Assembly (NCBI GenBank): GCA_002471345.1
Contig: DKPS01000111.1
Span: 1 to 64,000, forward strand
Length of the DNA: 64,000 bases
DNA from: Saprospiraceae bacterium UBA7328
Lineage (GTDB): Bacteria; Bacteroidota; Bacteroidia; Chitinophagales; Saprospiraceae
Direction: 5' to 3'
Shown: piece after piece, positions 8,915-18,305 of the stretch
How the letters are laid out: the number at the start of each line of letters is the position of its first letter
Position numbering within the stretch: the first letter of the stretch is position 1
Program-made: the position numbers and the translations under genes
The notes under the pieces: model-generated
Told to the model about the DNA's origin: nothing
The model's database searches: none
Seen by the model: only the letters and a program-made list of their open reading frames with translations

Positions 8915-10060
8915 ATGGACATCTACTCACGTAGATCATTGTGGAATACACTTTTGGCATTAATTGGATTGATCATCTTAGTCGTCACTATTATCTATAC
9001 GAACTATTTGTCAGAAGAATTAGCAATAAGTGAAAAGAAAAATCAAGAATTATATATAGATGCTACTGAAAAGTTGATAACTAGTTCTTCTGAAGAGGAC
9101 TTAACTTTTAGTCTTGATATTCAACAAAATTTCTCTATTCCGGTGATTGTAGAATATGAGGATGGAAGAATTGAGGGTAACAATTGGGGAGATAAAAGAG
9201 ATACATTAAAAACATTTCTAGAGAAAAAAATTCAAACCTATTTATCAGAAGGCAAAGAGGTAACGGAAACTAGCTTTGGCCAAAAAATATTCTTTTTTGA
9301 TTCACCCCTTTATGCTCGAATCCAATACTTCCCCATTGTCCAAGGATTACTCATAGGCCTCTTCATTTTTCTAGGCTACTATACAGTCACTTCTAGTCGT
9401 CGTGCAGAACAAAATAGAGTTTGGGCTGGTATGGCTAAAGAAACTGCTCATCAACTTGGCACACCTATATCAGCTATCCTTGCTTGGATAGAATTTCTTA
9501 AAGAATCTAACCAAGATCGGCCTCAAGAATTAGACGTTATTAATGAACTAAGTAATGATGTAGAACGCTTAGAACTCATAGCTGATCGATTCTCTAAAAT
9601 AGGATCAAAACCAGAGTTAGAAAATATAAATATTTATGAGGAATTAGATCTGATAAAAACTTACATGGCTCGAAGAGCATCTAAAAATGTCGTTTTCGAA
9701 TTTCCACAAGATGGGAAAGTACTTAAGGCAAAAGCTAATAAGCATCTATTTTCTTGGGTAATGGAAAACTTAATGCGTAATGCACTAGATGCAATGGACG
9801 CAAAAGGCAAAATCAGTGCTGCAGTTTACTCTGAAAATAATTTTATTTGCATCGATTTATCAGATTCAGGTAAAGGCATAGCTGCTGGAAAACATAAAAC
9901 CGTATTCCAACCTGGATTTTCAACAAAGAAGAGAGGATGGGGATTAGGCTTATCTCTGGCTAAAAGAATCATAGAAGAATACCACAAAGGGAAGATATAT
10001 GTCAAAAACAGTAAGCCGAATGAGGGGACCACTTTTACCATTAAACTGCCTGCTGTTTAG
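8915..10060 (+). CDS. Sensor histidine kinase
   Basis: A 381-residue membrane kinase. Membrane segments lie at about 13-31 and 140-158, enclosing a ~105-residue extracytoplasmic sensor region. Next comes the dimerisation helix AKETAHQLGTPISAI with the phospho-acceptor H179. The ATPase domain has the N box (N285, N289), G1 DSGKG at 317-321, F box FQPGFSTKK and G2 GWGLGLSL. All catalytic boxes are intact. No response regulator gene is adjacent. Its 3' end overlaps the TonB-dependent receptor gene by 41 bases, so the two are probably translationally coupled and may share a signal. Confidence 0.9.
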   Translation: MDIYSRRSLWNTLLALIGLIILVVTIIYTNYLSEELAISEKKNQELYIDATEKLITSSSEEDLTFSLDIQQNFSIPVIVEYEDGRIEGNNWGDKRDTLKTFLEKKIQTYLSEGKEVTETSFGQKIFFFDSPLYARIQYFPIVQGLLIGLFIFLGYYTVTSSRRAEQNRVWAGMAKETAHQLGTPISAILAWIEFLKESNQDRPQELDVINELSNDVERLELIADRFSKIGSKPELENINIYEELDLIKTYMARRASKNVVFEFPQDGKVLKAKANKHLFSWVMENLMRNALDAMDAKGKISAAVYSENNFICIDLSDSGKGIAAGKHKTVFQPGFSTKKRGWGLGLSLAKRIIEEYHKGKIYVKNSKPNEGTTFTIKLPAV

Positions 10061-12452
10061 TATTCTTAGTCTATTTATTCAGGTTTCATTTGCACAATCC
10101 GTTCAAGTTTTCAACTCCACCTATGATGAAGTCATTTCAGGTGTAGAGATCTTTCATGAAGGATTTGATAATCTAGTGATAACTGATCAAAATGGCATTG
10201 CTCTAATCGATACTACCCAAAATTCCGTCTTCCATTTTTCTAAGGAAAGTTATATTCTCAAATCATTGTCAGTATCTGAATTACTGATCCTAAATTGGAA
10301 AGTACCATTATCCCCTTTCTCTGAAGAAATAGATGAGATTGTATTGATAGGTCAACATTCATTCAAAGATTCGGACAAATTTCATCTGACCGAGACGATC
10401 ACCACCAAAGAAATACAAAAAAGTAATCCTCAAACTTCCGCTGACATTTTAACTCAGAATGGTAATGTCTATGTACAAAAAAGTCAAATGGGTGGAGGAA
10501 GTCCAATAATCAGAGGGTTTGAAGCAAATCGTGTTCTTCTTGTTGTCGATGGAGTCCGAATGAATAATGCAATATATAGAAATGGTCACCTCCAAAATGC
10601 CATTACTGTAGATGCATCATCTATTGAAAATGTAAAAGTTCTTTTTGGCCCAAACTCCTTAGCCTATGGAAGTGATGCGATAGGTGGAGTAGTCTCTTAC
10701 ACTACTAAAATTCCGCTCTTTGGCACTAAAGAATCAACTAAAATAAAAGCAAATGCTCTGACCAGATTTTCAACTGCCAACCAAGAAAAAACTGTACATG
10801 GTGATTTCTCTTTGGGGTGGGAAAAACTAGCTTTAATGACCAGCATTACAATTACAGATTATGACGATCTTCGGTCAGGTGGCAATAGGGATGATCGGTT
10901 TCCTCTGTTTGGTTTAAGAACTAAATATTCTGAAAGTTCAGATAATATTGATGTTGAGATAATTAACCCTAACCCAAAGGTCCAAATCGGCACAGCCTAT
11001 CATCAATATGATATTTTACAAAAGGTCATCTTCAAACCAGAAGAAAAGATATTCCTAAGCGCCAATATTCAATTTTCTAATACAGGGAATGTTCCTCGTT
11101 ATGATAACTTACAAGAAATCACAAACGGTAGCTTGAGATATGCTGAGTGGAATTATGGCCCTCAAAAAAGAAATTTGGCTTCTCTACAGCTGAAAAATTA
11201 TAATGTCAAAAAATGGTATGATCAATATATCTTATTGGCAGCTTTCCAAAATATCAGTGAAGAAAGAATTGTAAGAATTTTTCAAAATAAAAATAGGCTC
11301 AATCAAAAAGAGGGTGTTAATGTCTTTTCCTTTACAGGAGAATTTAAGAAAAGCATAAGCAGAAATCTTAGTATTTTATATGGGTTTGATTCACAATTCA
11401 ACGGAATTACATCTACGGCTTTTACAGAAGATATTAGTAATGGAGCAATAAATGATGGTGCTCTTTCAAGGTATGCAAATGGTGATAACACCTATAGTAC
11501 ATATGGCCTCTTCTCTGAAATCGATTGGTCTAATCCTAGCTCTCTGTTTAGCGCAAAAGCTGGGGTAAGATATTCAAGTAATAAATGGGCCGTCAAGTAC
11601 ATCAACAGTAGAGATGTCATTTGGCCTACATCATTTATCAATGGAGTGGAGGGGACGAATAACGCCCTCACCTGGTCAGTAAGCGGCCTCTATAATAATC
11701 CATCTGGATTCTTTATAAGAGGACTAATATCATCTGCTTTCAGAGCACCAAATATTGATGATCTGTCTAAAATAAGGGTGAATGCCAATGAGATCACTTT
11801 TCCAAATACAAATCTGTCTCCAGAAAAGTCATTAAGTTCTGAAATAAGCATAGGTTTTAAGAATCAAGGTTTTAATTTTTCAGCTACCACTTTTTTTACA
11901 GAACTAAAGGATGCTATAACTCGTCGTCCGTTCTCAACACCGGATGGCTCTAGTACATATGATAATTTTGGTGAAACCCTTATTGTTGTAGGCAATCAAA
12001 ATGCCCAAAAAGCTCACATTTATGGCTTAGCACTAAATGGAGCATATAATTTGACTGAATATTGGAACATAAAAGGAAGTTGGAATTTTACCAAAGGAAG
12101 AGAAAAGACTGATGGTGGAATAGACTATCCGTTTGCTCATATTCCACCGATTTATGGAAATGTCCGACTGAGCTTCGAGCCTAATGATATTAGCATTCAA
12201 GCTGTAGTTAATTACAATGGAGCAAAAGATCTAAATGAATTTGGAGGGTCTGTAGATAATCCAGATCTAGCTACTCCTGTTGGTAGTTTGGGATGGACTA
12301 CGTTCAACATTTATGGATCTTACAATTTTAGTAAAAATGTAAGCACGACAATTGGATTAGAAAATATAACTGACCTACATTATAGAACTTTCGGATCAGG
12401 AGTAAGTGCCGCTGGAAGAAATGTCATTTTGAGTGTGAGATATTCTATTTAA
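10020..12452 (+). CDS. TonB-dependent outer-membrane receptor
   Basis: About 810 residues from the ATG at 10020, which gives a clean signal peptide (LLFSILSLFIQVSFAQS). An ATG at 9999 is also possible. A short regulatory-like domain (residues ~25-75) precedes the plug (about 120-225: ADILTQNGNVYVQKSQMGGG, PIIRGFEANRVLLVVDGVRM, LFGPNSLAYGSDAIGGVV) and a beta-barrel ending in RNVILSVRYSI. The plug resembles the haem/transferrin-type receptor group, so iron or haem uptake is possible, but the ligand is not shown. It overlaps the upstream kinase gene and ends six bases from convergent hpt. Confidence 0.9.
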   Translation: MRGPLLPLNCLLFSILSLFIQVSFAQSVQVFNSTYDEVISGVEIFHEGFDNLVITDQNGIALIDTTQNSVFHFSKESYILKSLSVSELLILNWKVPLSPFSEEIDEIVLIGQHSFKDSDKFHLTETITTKEIQKSNPQTSADILTQNGNVYVQKSQMGGGSPIIRGFEANRVLLVVDGVRMNNAIYRNGHLQNAITVDASSIENVKVLFGPNSLAYGSDAIGGVVSYTTKIPLFGTKESTKIKANALTRFSTANQEKTVHGDFSLGWEKLALMTSITITDYDDLRSGGNRDDRFPLFGLRTKYSESSDNIDVEIINPNPKVQIGTAYHQYDILQKVIFKPEEKIFLSANIQFSNTGNVPRYDNLQEITNGSLRYAEWNYGPQKRNLASLQLKNYNVKKWYDQYILLAAFQNISEERIVRIFQNKNRLNQKEGVNVFSFTGEFKKSISRNLSILYGFDSQFNGITSTAFTEDISNGAINDGALSRYANGDNTYSTYGLFSEIDWSNPSSLFSAKAGVRYSSNKWAVKYINSRDVIWPTSFINGVEGTNNALTWSVSGLYNNPSGFFIRGLISSAFRAPNIDDLSKIRVNANEITFPNTNLSPEKSLSSEISIGFKNQGFNFSATTFFTELKDAITRRPFSTPDGSSTYDNFGETLIVVGNQNAQKAHIYGLALNGAYNLTEYWNIKGSWNFTKGREKTDGGIDYPFAHIPPIYGNVRLSFEPNDISIQAVVNYNGAKDLNEFGGSVDNPDLATPVGSLGWTTFNIYGSYNFSKNVSTTIGLENITDLHYRTFGSGVSAAGRNVILSVRYSI

Positions 12453-12458
12453 ACAGAG

Positions 12459-12998
12459 TTATTCCACCAATTTATAAATCTGAGGTAATTCTCTGCCCAC
12501 CTCATCATAATCCAATCCATATCCCAAAACGAAATCATTAGGTATATCAAATCCTACATAGTCTATCTCCACCGGAAAGGAAATAGCTTCGGGCTTCCTT
12601 AGAAGCGATACAATCTTCACGGAATTTGGATTTTTTGACTTTACTGTTTTCACGAAATTTGATAATGTAAATCCAGTGTCTACAATGTCTTCCACAATTA
12701 TGACATCTTGATTTTCAAGATCTGTCTTCAATCCTAACACTTCGGTAAGCTTTCCTGTAGAAGATGTTCCTTCATAAGAAGATAATCTCACAAACTCAAT
12801 ATTGAGTGGTAATTCTATATGTCTTACCAAGTCGGCTGTGAAAATAAATGCTCCATTCAGCACACTCAAAATAATAGGAGTTTTCCCCCGATAGTCATTC
12901 GTTATCTGCTGACCTAAGTCCCAAACTCGTCCAATGATTTCTTCTTTGGTAAGATAAACACTGAAGTCCTTACCATTTACTGTTACTTCTTCTTTCAT
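12459..12998 (-). CDS. hpt: Hypoxanthine phosphoribosyltransferase
   Basis: A 179-residue cytoplasmic purine-salvage enzyme that makes IMP (and GMP) from the free base and PRPP. The PRPP loop is IVEDIVDTGFTL (101-112), the flexible-loop residues SSYEG are at 73-77, and the base-binding end carries FDIPNDFVLGYGLDYDE. Length and motifs match bacterial HPRT. It lies six bases upstream of the M28 peptidase gene on the same strand, so the two may be co-transcribed with the peptidase first. It converges with the TonB receptor gene with almost no spacer. Confidence 0.95.
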   Translation of the reverse strand: MKEEVTVNGKDFSVYLTKEEIIGRVWDLGQQITNDYRGKTPIILSVLNGAFIFTADLVRHIELPLNIEFVRLSSYEGTSSTGKLTEVLGLKTDLENQDVIIVEDIVDTGFTLSNFVKTVKSKNPNSVKIVSLLRKPEAISFPVEIDYVGFDIPNDFVLGYGLDYDEVGRELPQIYKLVE

Positions 12999-13004
12999 AA
13001 TATA

Positions 13005-14393
13005 TCAATGCTCCAATCCGTATTTGTCGATGAGATAGATCAGACTAGTCATCGCTGCGGCTCCTAGCTTGAGTTCTCTTTCATTAACCGCTGTAATATT
13101 ATCAGCTGCAGAATGATGAAAATCAAAATATCTTTGAGAATCTGGCCTGAATCCTATTAGCAACCCTTTTTGATTTTTCAATGGTCCGATATCCGCTCCA
13201 GATCCACCCTTAGAAAAATGTAAGTTATATGGTTCTAAAAAAGGGGACAAAGCAGTGATTTGTCTATATAATCCAGCGAACATTTCATCCTCTGCATCAA
13301 AACTGAACCCTCTTGGTGTAAAACCTCCTGCATCCGACTCCATAGCTGCGAGATGAAACTCTCCTTTTTCTTTCGAGATTCTAGCATATTCTCTTCCACC
13401 AGCTAATCCATTTTCTTCATTCATAAAAAGAACAACTCTTAAGGTACGCTTTGGTGTATAATTTAAAGCTTTAAGAGCATTCATTACCTCCATCGAATGC
13501 ACGCAACCTGCACCATCATCATGTGCTCCTCCTGCTAGGTCCCATGAATCTAAATGCCCTCCTACAAGAATTATTTCATCAGGAAACTCACTTCCTTTTA
13601 TCTCCGCCACAACATTGTGTGAAGGTTTATCAGAAAGTATTTCACTATGTGTCTCGATGTAAAGAATCACAGGGCCATTTGAAAGTTCTTTACTCAGTTC
13701 ATCTGCATGCATTGTGCTCACAGCCACTGCTGGGATTGTAGGCACACCTTCTTTATATCGTAAAGTACCTGTATGTGGCAAATTATCTGTAAGTGTTGTT
13801 AATGATCTTACTATGGCCCCGACGGCTCCTTGTTCTGCAGCTACTGCTGGACCATTTACTCTTTGGTCTCCAGCTCCCCCATAGGCATGGAAGGTGTTGA
13901 CCAGTGTGGGGTCCATTGGTCGATTGAAAAATACAATTTTTCCAGAAAGCTTTTCTTTCCCTAAGCTTCTAACTTCATCCAGCGACTTTACTTCTGCCAC
14001 TTGACCTGTGACTCCCTGAGAACCTGATCCAATAGAATTTCCCAATGCTGTTACATTAAGTTCTCTAAGAATACTTCCATCACTCCCAACAATATGCGTC
14101 TTTTCTTGTGCTCCTCTTATCCAATGAGGCACCATTATTTCTTGATAAGTTACCTGATCTGCAATTTTGGACATCTCTTGTCCAGTATATTCAACAGCTT
14201 TCGCTGCATTATCACTTCCTGTGAGCCGTCCACCAATTTCCTCCGATAATGTCTCTAGCCAACTGTAGCATTTTCCTTCATTTAGAATATGGTCATGGAT
14301 TTCTTTAATAAAAATAGCGTCCCCTTCATTTTGAGATAGCAATGCCAAAGGACTTATAGTTAAAAAGAAGATTAATATGTTAAGTAGTCTCAT
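13005..14393 (-). CDS. Secreted M28 family metallopeptidase
   Basis: A 462-residue exported aminopeptidase/carboxypeptidase. It has a signal peptide (residues 1-20), a PA-type inserted domain (about 125-240) and a C-terminal M28 catalytic domain. Di-zinc ligands are visible as H280 and D282 (GGHLDSWD), D292/D293 (AHDDGAG), E326/E327 (NEENG), D354 (ESDAGG) and a late histidine in FHHSAADN. Members remove N- or C-terminal residues from peptides in the periplasm or medium. All metal-site motifs are intact. It lies just upstream of hpt on the same strand. Confidence 0.9.
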   Translation of the reverse strand: MRLLNILIFFLTISPLALLSQNEGDAIFIKEIHDHILNEGKCYSWLETLSEEIGGRLTGSDNAAKAVEYTGQEMSKIADQVTYQEIMVPHWIRGAQEKTHIVGSDGSILRELNVTALGNSIGSGSQGVTGQVAEVKSLDEVRSLGKEKLSGKIVFFNRPMDPTLVNTFHAYGGAGDQRVNGPAVAAEQGAVGAIVRSLTTLTDNLPHTGTLRYKEGVPTIPAVAVSTMHADELSKELSNGPVILYIETHSEILSDKPSHNVVAEIKGSEFPDEIILVGGHLDSWDLAGGAHDDGAGCVHSMEVMNALKALNYTPKRTLRVVLFMNEENGLAGGREYARISKEKGEFHLAAMESDAGGFTPRGFSFDAEDEMFAGLYRQITALSPFLEPYNLHFSKGGSGADIGPLKNQKGLLIGFRPDSQRYFDFHHSAADNITAVNERELKLGAAAMTSLIYLIDKYGLEH

Positions 14394-14474
14394 TTACCTT
14401 ATTTCTTTAAAATGTAACTTTATTTAATTTTTACGTCTTACTAATGGATTTAAATAATCCGACTAAAGAACCAT

Positions 14475-15083
14475 ATGTTTTTATTGCGCTTTCTGTTGGC
14501 TTTATTGGTTAAAGGTAACCCAAAATCAATTACAGACGAACAAGCTGTGCAGAAGTATATTGAGACTCAAAGGAGTTTTTATTTTGATTTAATCTATGAG
14601 TGATATGCACCCAAGATTTTTGCTAAATCATTATCTCTGATGAATGAAGAAGCTTTAGCTCAGGACTGCACTCAGGAGATAATGATGAAATTACTGCTAA
14701 ACCTCAGCAAGTTCAATTTTCAATCGAAATTCTCGACTTGGGTTTATTCCATCACCTATAATTATTGTATAGATAAGATTAGGAAAAGGAAGAAGGATCC
14801 TAGTATGGCAGTGTCTGATTTTTCTTATTATGATAGAGAAGACGATGAAATAGAAGATCGTCGTCTCAAAGAAGTCAGATTAGATAGACTAAAAACAATT
14901 TTAGAAGAAATTCCTATTGCTGATAAGAGCATTTTAATGATGAAATATATGGACAGCCTATCCATTAAAGAAATCAGCGAAATGATAGATAAATCTGAAA
15001 GTGCCGTGAAAATGAAAATTAAGAGAGCTAAAGAGAAGTTTGTGATGATTCACAACGATCATTATGATGCTCTAGAATTATAA
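14475..15083 (+). pseudogene. ECF-type sigma factor interrupted by in-frame TGA
   Basis: The frame from ATG 14475 encodes MFLLRF...TDEQAVQKYIETQRSFYFDLIYE. It meets TGA at 14601-14603, then continues in the same frame with YAPKIFAKSLSLMNEEALAQDCTQEIM and a complete sigma region 2 and region 4 (SLSIKEISEMIDKSESAVKMKIKRAKE) to TAA 15081. The stop sits where relatives have arginine in LYERYAPK, so a single CGA-to-TGA change explains it. No other damage is visible across 202 codons. Restart at ATG 14640 would yield 147 residues lacking the first helix of region 2. It is either a recent pseudogene, a read-through or restart gene, or a base-call error. Three intact genes for membrane or envelope proteins follow closely. 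Confidence 0.8.
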
Positions 15084-15094
15084 TAAGAAATAAA

Positions 15095-15292
15095 ATGAGT
15101 AAAAACGTTTTTAAAGAATTACAAAAAGAACTAGAGTCAAAATTTACAACAGAAAAAGATGCCAATGTTAAAATGCGTGTGAAGGGGTCAATGGGAGGAT
15201 TGATGTTTATCGCAGATATTTTTGAATTGTTTCTCACAAAATTTATTAGTGTTCTTTTAGGTAAAGGAGCTGATCATTCTGATAAAAAATAG
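15095..15292 (+). CDS. Small protein of unknown function
   Basis: A 65-residue protein with a charged N-terminal half (FKELQKELESKFTTEKDANVKMRVKG) and a hydrophobic or amphipathic second half (GGLMFIADIFELFLTKFISVLLG). I do not recognise a family. It lies 11 bases after the sigma factor frame and 5 bases before the mechanosensitive channel gene. Its role is therefore probably tied to the membrane or to that operon. Tight spacing and normal codon use favour a real gene. Confidence 0.6.
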   Translation: MSKNVFKELQKELESKFTTEKDANVKMRVKGSMGGLMFIADIFELFLTKFISVLLGKGADHSDKK

Positions 15293-15297
15293 CGCAA

Positions 15298-16125
15298 ATG
15301 AAAAACCTACTTAATGGAAGTCTCACTGAAGGACTTTCGTCTATGCTTACTTCAATGTTAAAAAGTGTTCCCTCATTTCTTTTGGCAATTGGAATAATTG
15401 TCCTTGGGATAATAATTTCTAAGATTGTTGCGAATCTAGTAGATAAGGTTTTATCCAAGATTGGTATAGATAAACTTGGTGATAAACTCAATGAGATAGA
15501 ATTAGTTCAGAAGATGAATACTGAAGTAAAAATCAGCAAAGTCTTCTCTAAGATTATTTACTATTTCTTATTATTCATATTCATAATTGCGGCTACTGAC
15601 GTGCTCAATATGACTGCTATTTCTGATCTGGTGATGAATGCTTTCAATATGATTCCAAAGCTGCTGGTTGGGTTAGTTATTTTAATATTTGGAACCTTAC
15701 TTGCCGATGGTATTAAAAATGTAGTCCTTGCTGCTTTGGATTCATTAGGTATTCCTTCTGCCAATCTTATATCTTCTTTTTTATTTTACTTTTTATTTAT
15801 CAATGTGGTTATAAGTGCTATAGCACAAGCCGATATCAACACAGAATTTCTAGAGCAAAATCTTTCAATTGTGATAGCTGGTTTAGTTGCAGCTTTTGCC
15901 ATTGGATATGGACTAGCATCCAAGGATATGGTGGCTAACTTTTTAGGCTCTTTTTATACCCAAGGAAAAGTCAAAGAAGGAGATATAATAACCATTGATG
16001 GAGCCACTGGATTGGTTGTAGAAATTGATAGAAACTCTTTGGTCATGGAATCAGAAGGAAAAGAAATTATTATTCCGTTGTCTCTAATCATGAGACAAAA
16101 GCTTGAAATAAATCGAAACAAATAA
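15298..16125 (+). CDS. Mechanosensitive channel family membrane protein
   Basis: A 275-residue protein with repeated membrane helices of the conserved TM-helix/MscS-related type. Segments lie at about 22-45 (PSFLLAIGIIVLGIIISKIV), 82-100, 118-142 (IPKLLVGLVILIFGTLLADG), 153-175 and 190-210. A short MscS-like beta domain follows (GKVKEGDIITIDGATGLVVEIDRNSLVM). Such proteins release solutes on osmotic down-shock or scaffold membrane signalling. It sits in a run behind the sigma factor and the 65-residue protein, and before the DUF3078 gene. Confidence 0.75.
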   Translation: MKNLLNGSLTEGLSSMLTSMLKSVPSFLLAIGIIVLGIIISKIVANLVDKVLSKIGIDKLGDKLNEIELVQKMNTEVKISKVFSKIIYYFLLFIFIIAATDVLNMTAISDLVMNAFNMIPKLLVGLVILIFGTLLADGIKNVVLAALDSLGIPSANLISSFLFYFLFINVVISAIAQADINTEFLEQNLSIVIAGLVAAFAIGYGLASKDMVANFLGSFYTQGKVKEGDIITIDGATGLVVEIDRNSLVMESEGKEIIIPLSLIMRQKLEINRNK

Positions 16126-16152
16126 AATTCATACAAAACAAAAATCAAGAAC

Positions 16153-17082
16153 ATGAGACGAATCTTACTCTCAACTCTAATTGTGATTATTGCTTACATG
16201 GCAGGAGCCCAATCACTTGACGAATTAAAAAACAAAAAGGCAGAACTTGAAGCTCAAAGAGCAGAGCAACAAGCCGAAGCTGATGCATTTAATGGTGAAA
16301 TATCTGACCTCGCCTCTCAAATAGAAATTTTATCTGGTTGGAATAGAGGGTTTTCAGGAGCTATTGGGTTTGATTTTAGCAAATCAACTGGATGGGTAGC
16401 TAATCCTAATCCTGATGCCTCTTCTTCTTCTTTAAACTTGAATATGACAGGTTTTGCAAATAGAAAAGGCAATGATTTCTTTTGGAACAACAAAGGGATA
16501 ATTGCTAAATCTTGGCAAGATGTCGACTTATCAAAAGCTGATGGAAGTATGGATGATGATGGACTTTTTGATAATAGCACTGTTGATATTGTAAATCTTT
16601 CGTCTTTATATGGTAAAAACCTATCCGATAATTTTGCAATATCTGCCTTAGGCGAATTAAATACCTCATTAGAAAATTTCTTTAATCCTGGCACCTTTGA
16701 TATTGGAGTCGGAGGGACATGGCTTCCTGCACCAAATCTTGTTGTTGTCATTCACCCTCTTAATTACCACGTTGCATTCTCTGGTGTAGATGGTGTAAGT
16801 TCTAGAGGCTCAATTGGCACAAAACTAAGAGCAGATTATACAAGATCTGTTGATGTTGGAGGCAAACCTCTTAATTGGTCCTCTACTCTGACCAGCTTTA
16901 TTCCTTATGGAGGAGCTGACGAAGGCCAACCTACATTATTTGAATATACATGGTTGAATACTTTTAGCTATGAGCTCTATAAAGGTTTAGGCTTAGGTAT
17001 CAACTTTGGAATTAGAAATGCCGAATTTGAATCTGCAAGTACTCAATCTTTTTATGGGCTTGGGTTGAGTTACACTTTGTAA
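16153..17082 (+). CDS. DUF3078 family exported protein
   Basis: A 309-residue protein with a signal peptide (residues 1-19, ending MAGAQS). A short charged coiled coil (DELKNKKAELEAQRAEQQAE) is followed by a beta-rich region with SGWNRGFSGAIGFDFSKSTGW, WNNKGIIAKSWQD and a final GLGLGINFGIRNAEFESAS...YGLGLSYTL, which looks like outer-membrane barrel strands. This matches the DUF3078 family of Bacteroidota, whose function is unknown. It ends just before a strong terminator, so it closes the sigma-factor operon. Confidence 0.75.
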   Translation: MRRILLSTLIVIIAYMAGAQSLDELKNKKAELEAQRAEQQAEADAFNGEISDLASQIEILSGWNRGFSGAIGFDFSKSTGWVANPNPDASSSSLNLNMTGFANRKGNDFFWNNKGIIAKSWQDVDLSKADGSMDDDGLFDNSTVDIVNLSSLYGKNLSDNFAISALGELNTSLENFFNPGTFDIGVGGTWLPAPNLVVVIHPLNYHVAFSGVDGVSSRGSIGTKLRADYTRSVDVGGKPLNWSSTLTSFIPYGGADEGQPTLFEYTWLNTFSYELYKGLGLGINFGIRNAEFESASTQSFYGLGLSYTL

Positions 17083-17095
17083 TACTACCGTTCAT

Positions 17096-17143
17096 AAAAA
17101 CAAAAAAGCCTTGTGGAGAAATCCACAGGGCTTTTTTGTTTTT
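17096..17143 (+). terminator. Strong bidirectional-looking terminator
   Basis: GCCTTGTGGA-GAAA-TCCACAGGGC forms a 10-bp stem (one G-T pair) on a GAAA tetraloop. It is preceded by an A tract and followed by TTTTTTGTTTTT. It closes the DUF3078 operon; the A tract would let it work on the minus strand too. Confidence 0.9.
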
Positions 17144-17243
17144 ACAATCCATTTCTATAATATTCAATGCCCGTCACAAAATAAAAACATGGCACAGATC
17201 TCCAATAAGGACTAAATTACCTGACTTAAGATTCAAGAAATTT

Positions 17244-18299
17244 ATGAAAGGCAACAAACCCTCAAAAAAGAAAATCAGATTCAAAATTTCAAGTCAACTT
17301 TCTGAATATCTAAAAAAATACAATAGAGCCATTAAGCTTCCAATACTCTATGATGATATGAATAGATATATGGCAAGAGTGCCATTGCTAAATTCCGCTG
17401 GAGAGGATACCCTTTGGGAAACGGTCTACTATAACGAGTCAGAAACAAATGAAATCAATGATGCCCTTTGCTATATATATACTCTATTGCTAACGGATGG
17501 AGATACAGATGCTTTGGATCATCTTACTGTTGATCGAATTGACTACTGTACATTTGGAAATACCAAACCTTTTAGAGTAAGAATCATCAATCTTCTCAAT
17601 GACAACTATGATCATTTCTACATTAAGAAATCAGACTCATCTAGAATTTATGGCTTAGAATTAGAAGAATTGCTTTCACCAAGTAGTATCAATTATCTCA
17701 CAGGTCACCAGACCTTGGTAGAAGAGCATATAGCTGGAATGCCTGGAGATGTATTTGTTGAAAATCATTTAGATGTCAGCAAACTTGATCAAATTAGAAT
17801 AGCTAAGGAGTTTATAAAATTTAATGAAAGGTGTTTTGTCAGATTATTGGGCGATATGAGGGCTTACAATTTCATCGTAGATATTACTCCTGATATAGAA
17901 GGAAATCAGTACCGTATCAGAGCCATAGATTTTGATCAACAATCTTATGAGGGCTGGAAAAGTTTTTATTTGCCACAATACTTCAAAGAGAACAACCCGA
18001 TCATCGATGTAGGACTTCAACACCTGAACCACGATACTGTAGCACAATATCAATTAGAAGAACGGTCACTTATAGCAAGAAGAGCTAGGGCTACTAGAAC
18101 TAGGCTTAACGAACTCCTTCGAGTCATGATAAAAGATGATCTATCATTTCCAGAGAAGGTAAAATCTCTTAAAGCAGATTTAGCCCATCATCATAAAAAT
18201 GATACTTTTTATGAATGTGAATCTATGGGTGATATTGTTTTGAATAACATTAGACTTGTCCTTCAGAAGGAATTCAAACAAAGTATAATCGAGGTATAG
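17244..18299 (+). CDS. Unknown protein with kinase-fold features
   Basis: I chose the ATG at 17244 (351 residues); an earlier TTG at 17136 lies inside the terminator. I do not recognise a named family. Several segments appear in the order of a protein-kinase/aminoglycoside-kinase fold: a strand with lysines (HFYIKK, 124-129), a glutamate-rich helix (GLELEELL, 137-144), a hinge-like LVEEHIAG (158-165), a catalytic-loop-like GDMRAYNFIV (203-212) with D204 and N209, and AIDFD (227-231). The C-terminal third is helical and charged. A kinase role is inference from this pattern. It converges with a sugar nucleotidyltransferase gene six bases away. Confidence 0.5.
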   Translation: MKGNKPSKKKIRFKISSQLSEYLKKYNRAIKLPILYDDMNRYMARVPLLNSAGEDTLWETVYYNESETNEINDALCYIYTLLLTDGDTDALDHLTVDRIDYCTFGNTKPFRVRIINLLNDNYDHFYIKKSDSSRIYGLELEELLSPSSINYLTGHQTLVEEHIAGMPGDVFVENHLDVSKLDQIRIAKEFIKFNERCFVRLLGDMRAYNFIVDITPDIEGNQYRIRAIDFDQQSYEGWKSFYLPQYFKENNPIIDVGLQHLNHDTVAQYQLEERSLIARRARATRTRLNELLRVMIKDDLSFPEKVKSLKADLAHHHKNDTFYECESMGDIVLNNIRLVLQKEFKQSIIEV

Positions 18300-18305
18300 G
18301 GACGA

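Noticed and set aside
14601..14603. TGA read as selenocysteine or an alternative code
   Set aside because: Relatives have arginine here, no SECIS-like context was sought or seen, and TGA ends other genes in the window (for example recX).
16317..16751. 144-codon antisense open frame
   Set aside because: It lies fully inside the DUF3078 gene on the other strand and shows no domain or signal.
17136..17243. Earlier TTG start of the kinase-like protein
   Set aside because: It would begin inside the terminator hairpin tail; the ATG at 17244 is a better start.
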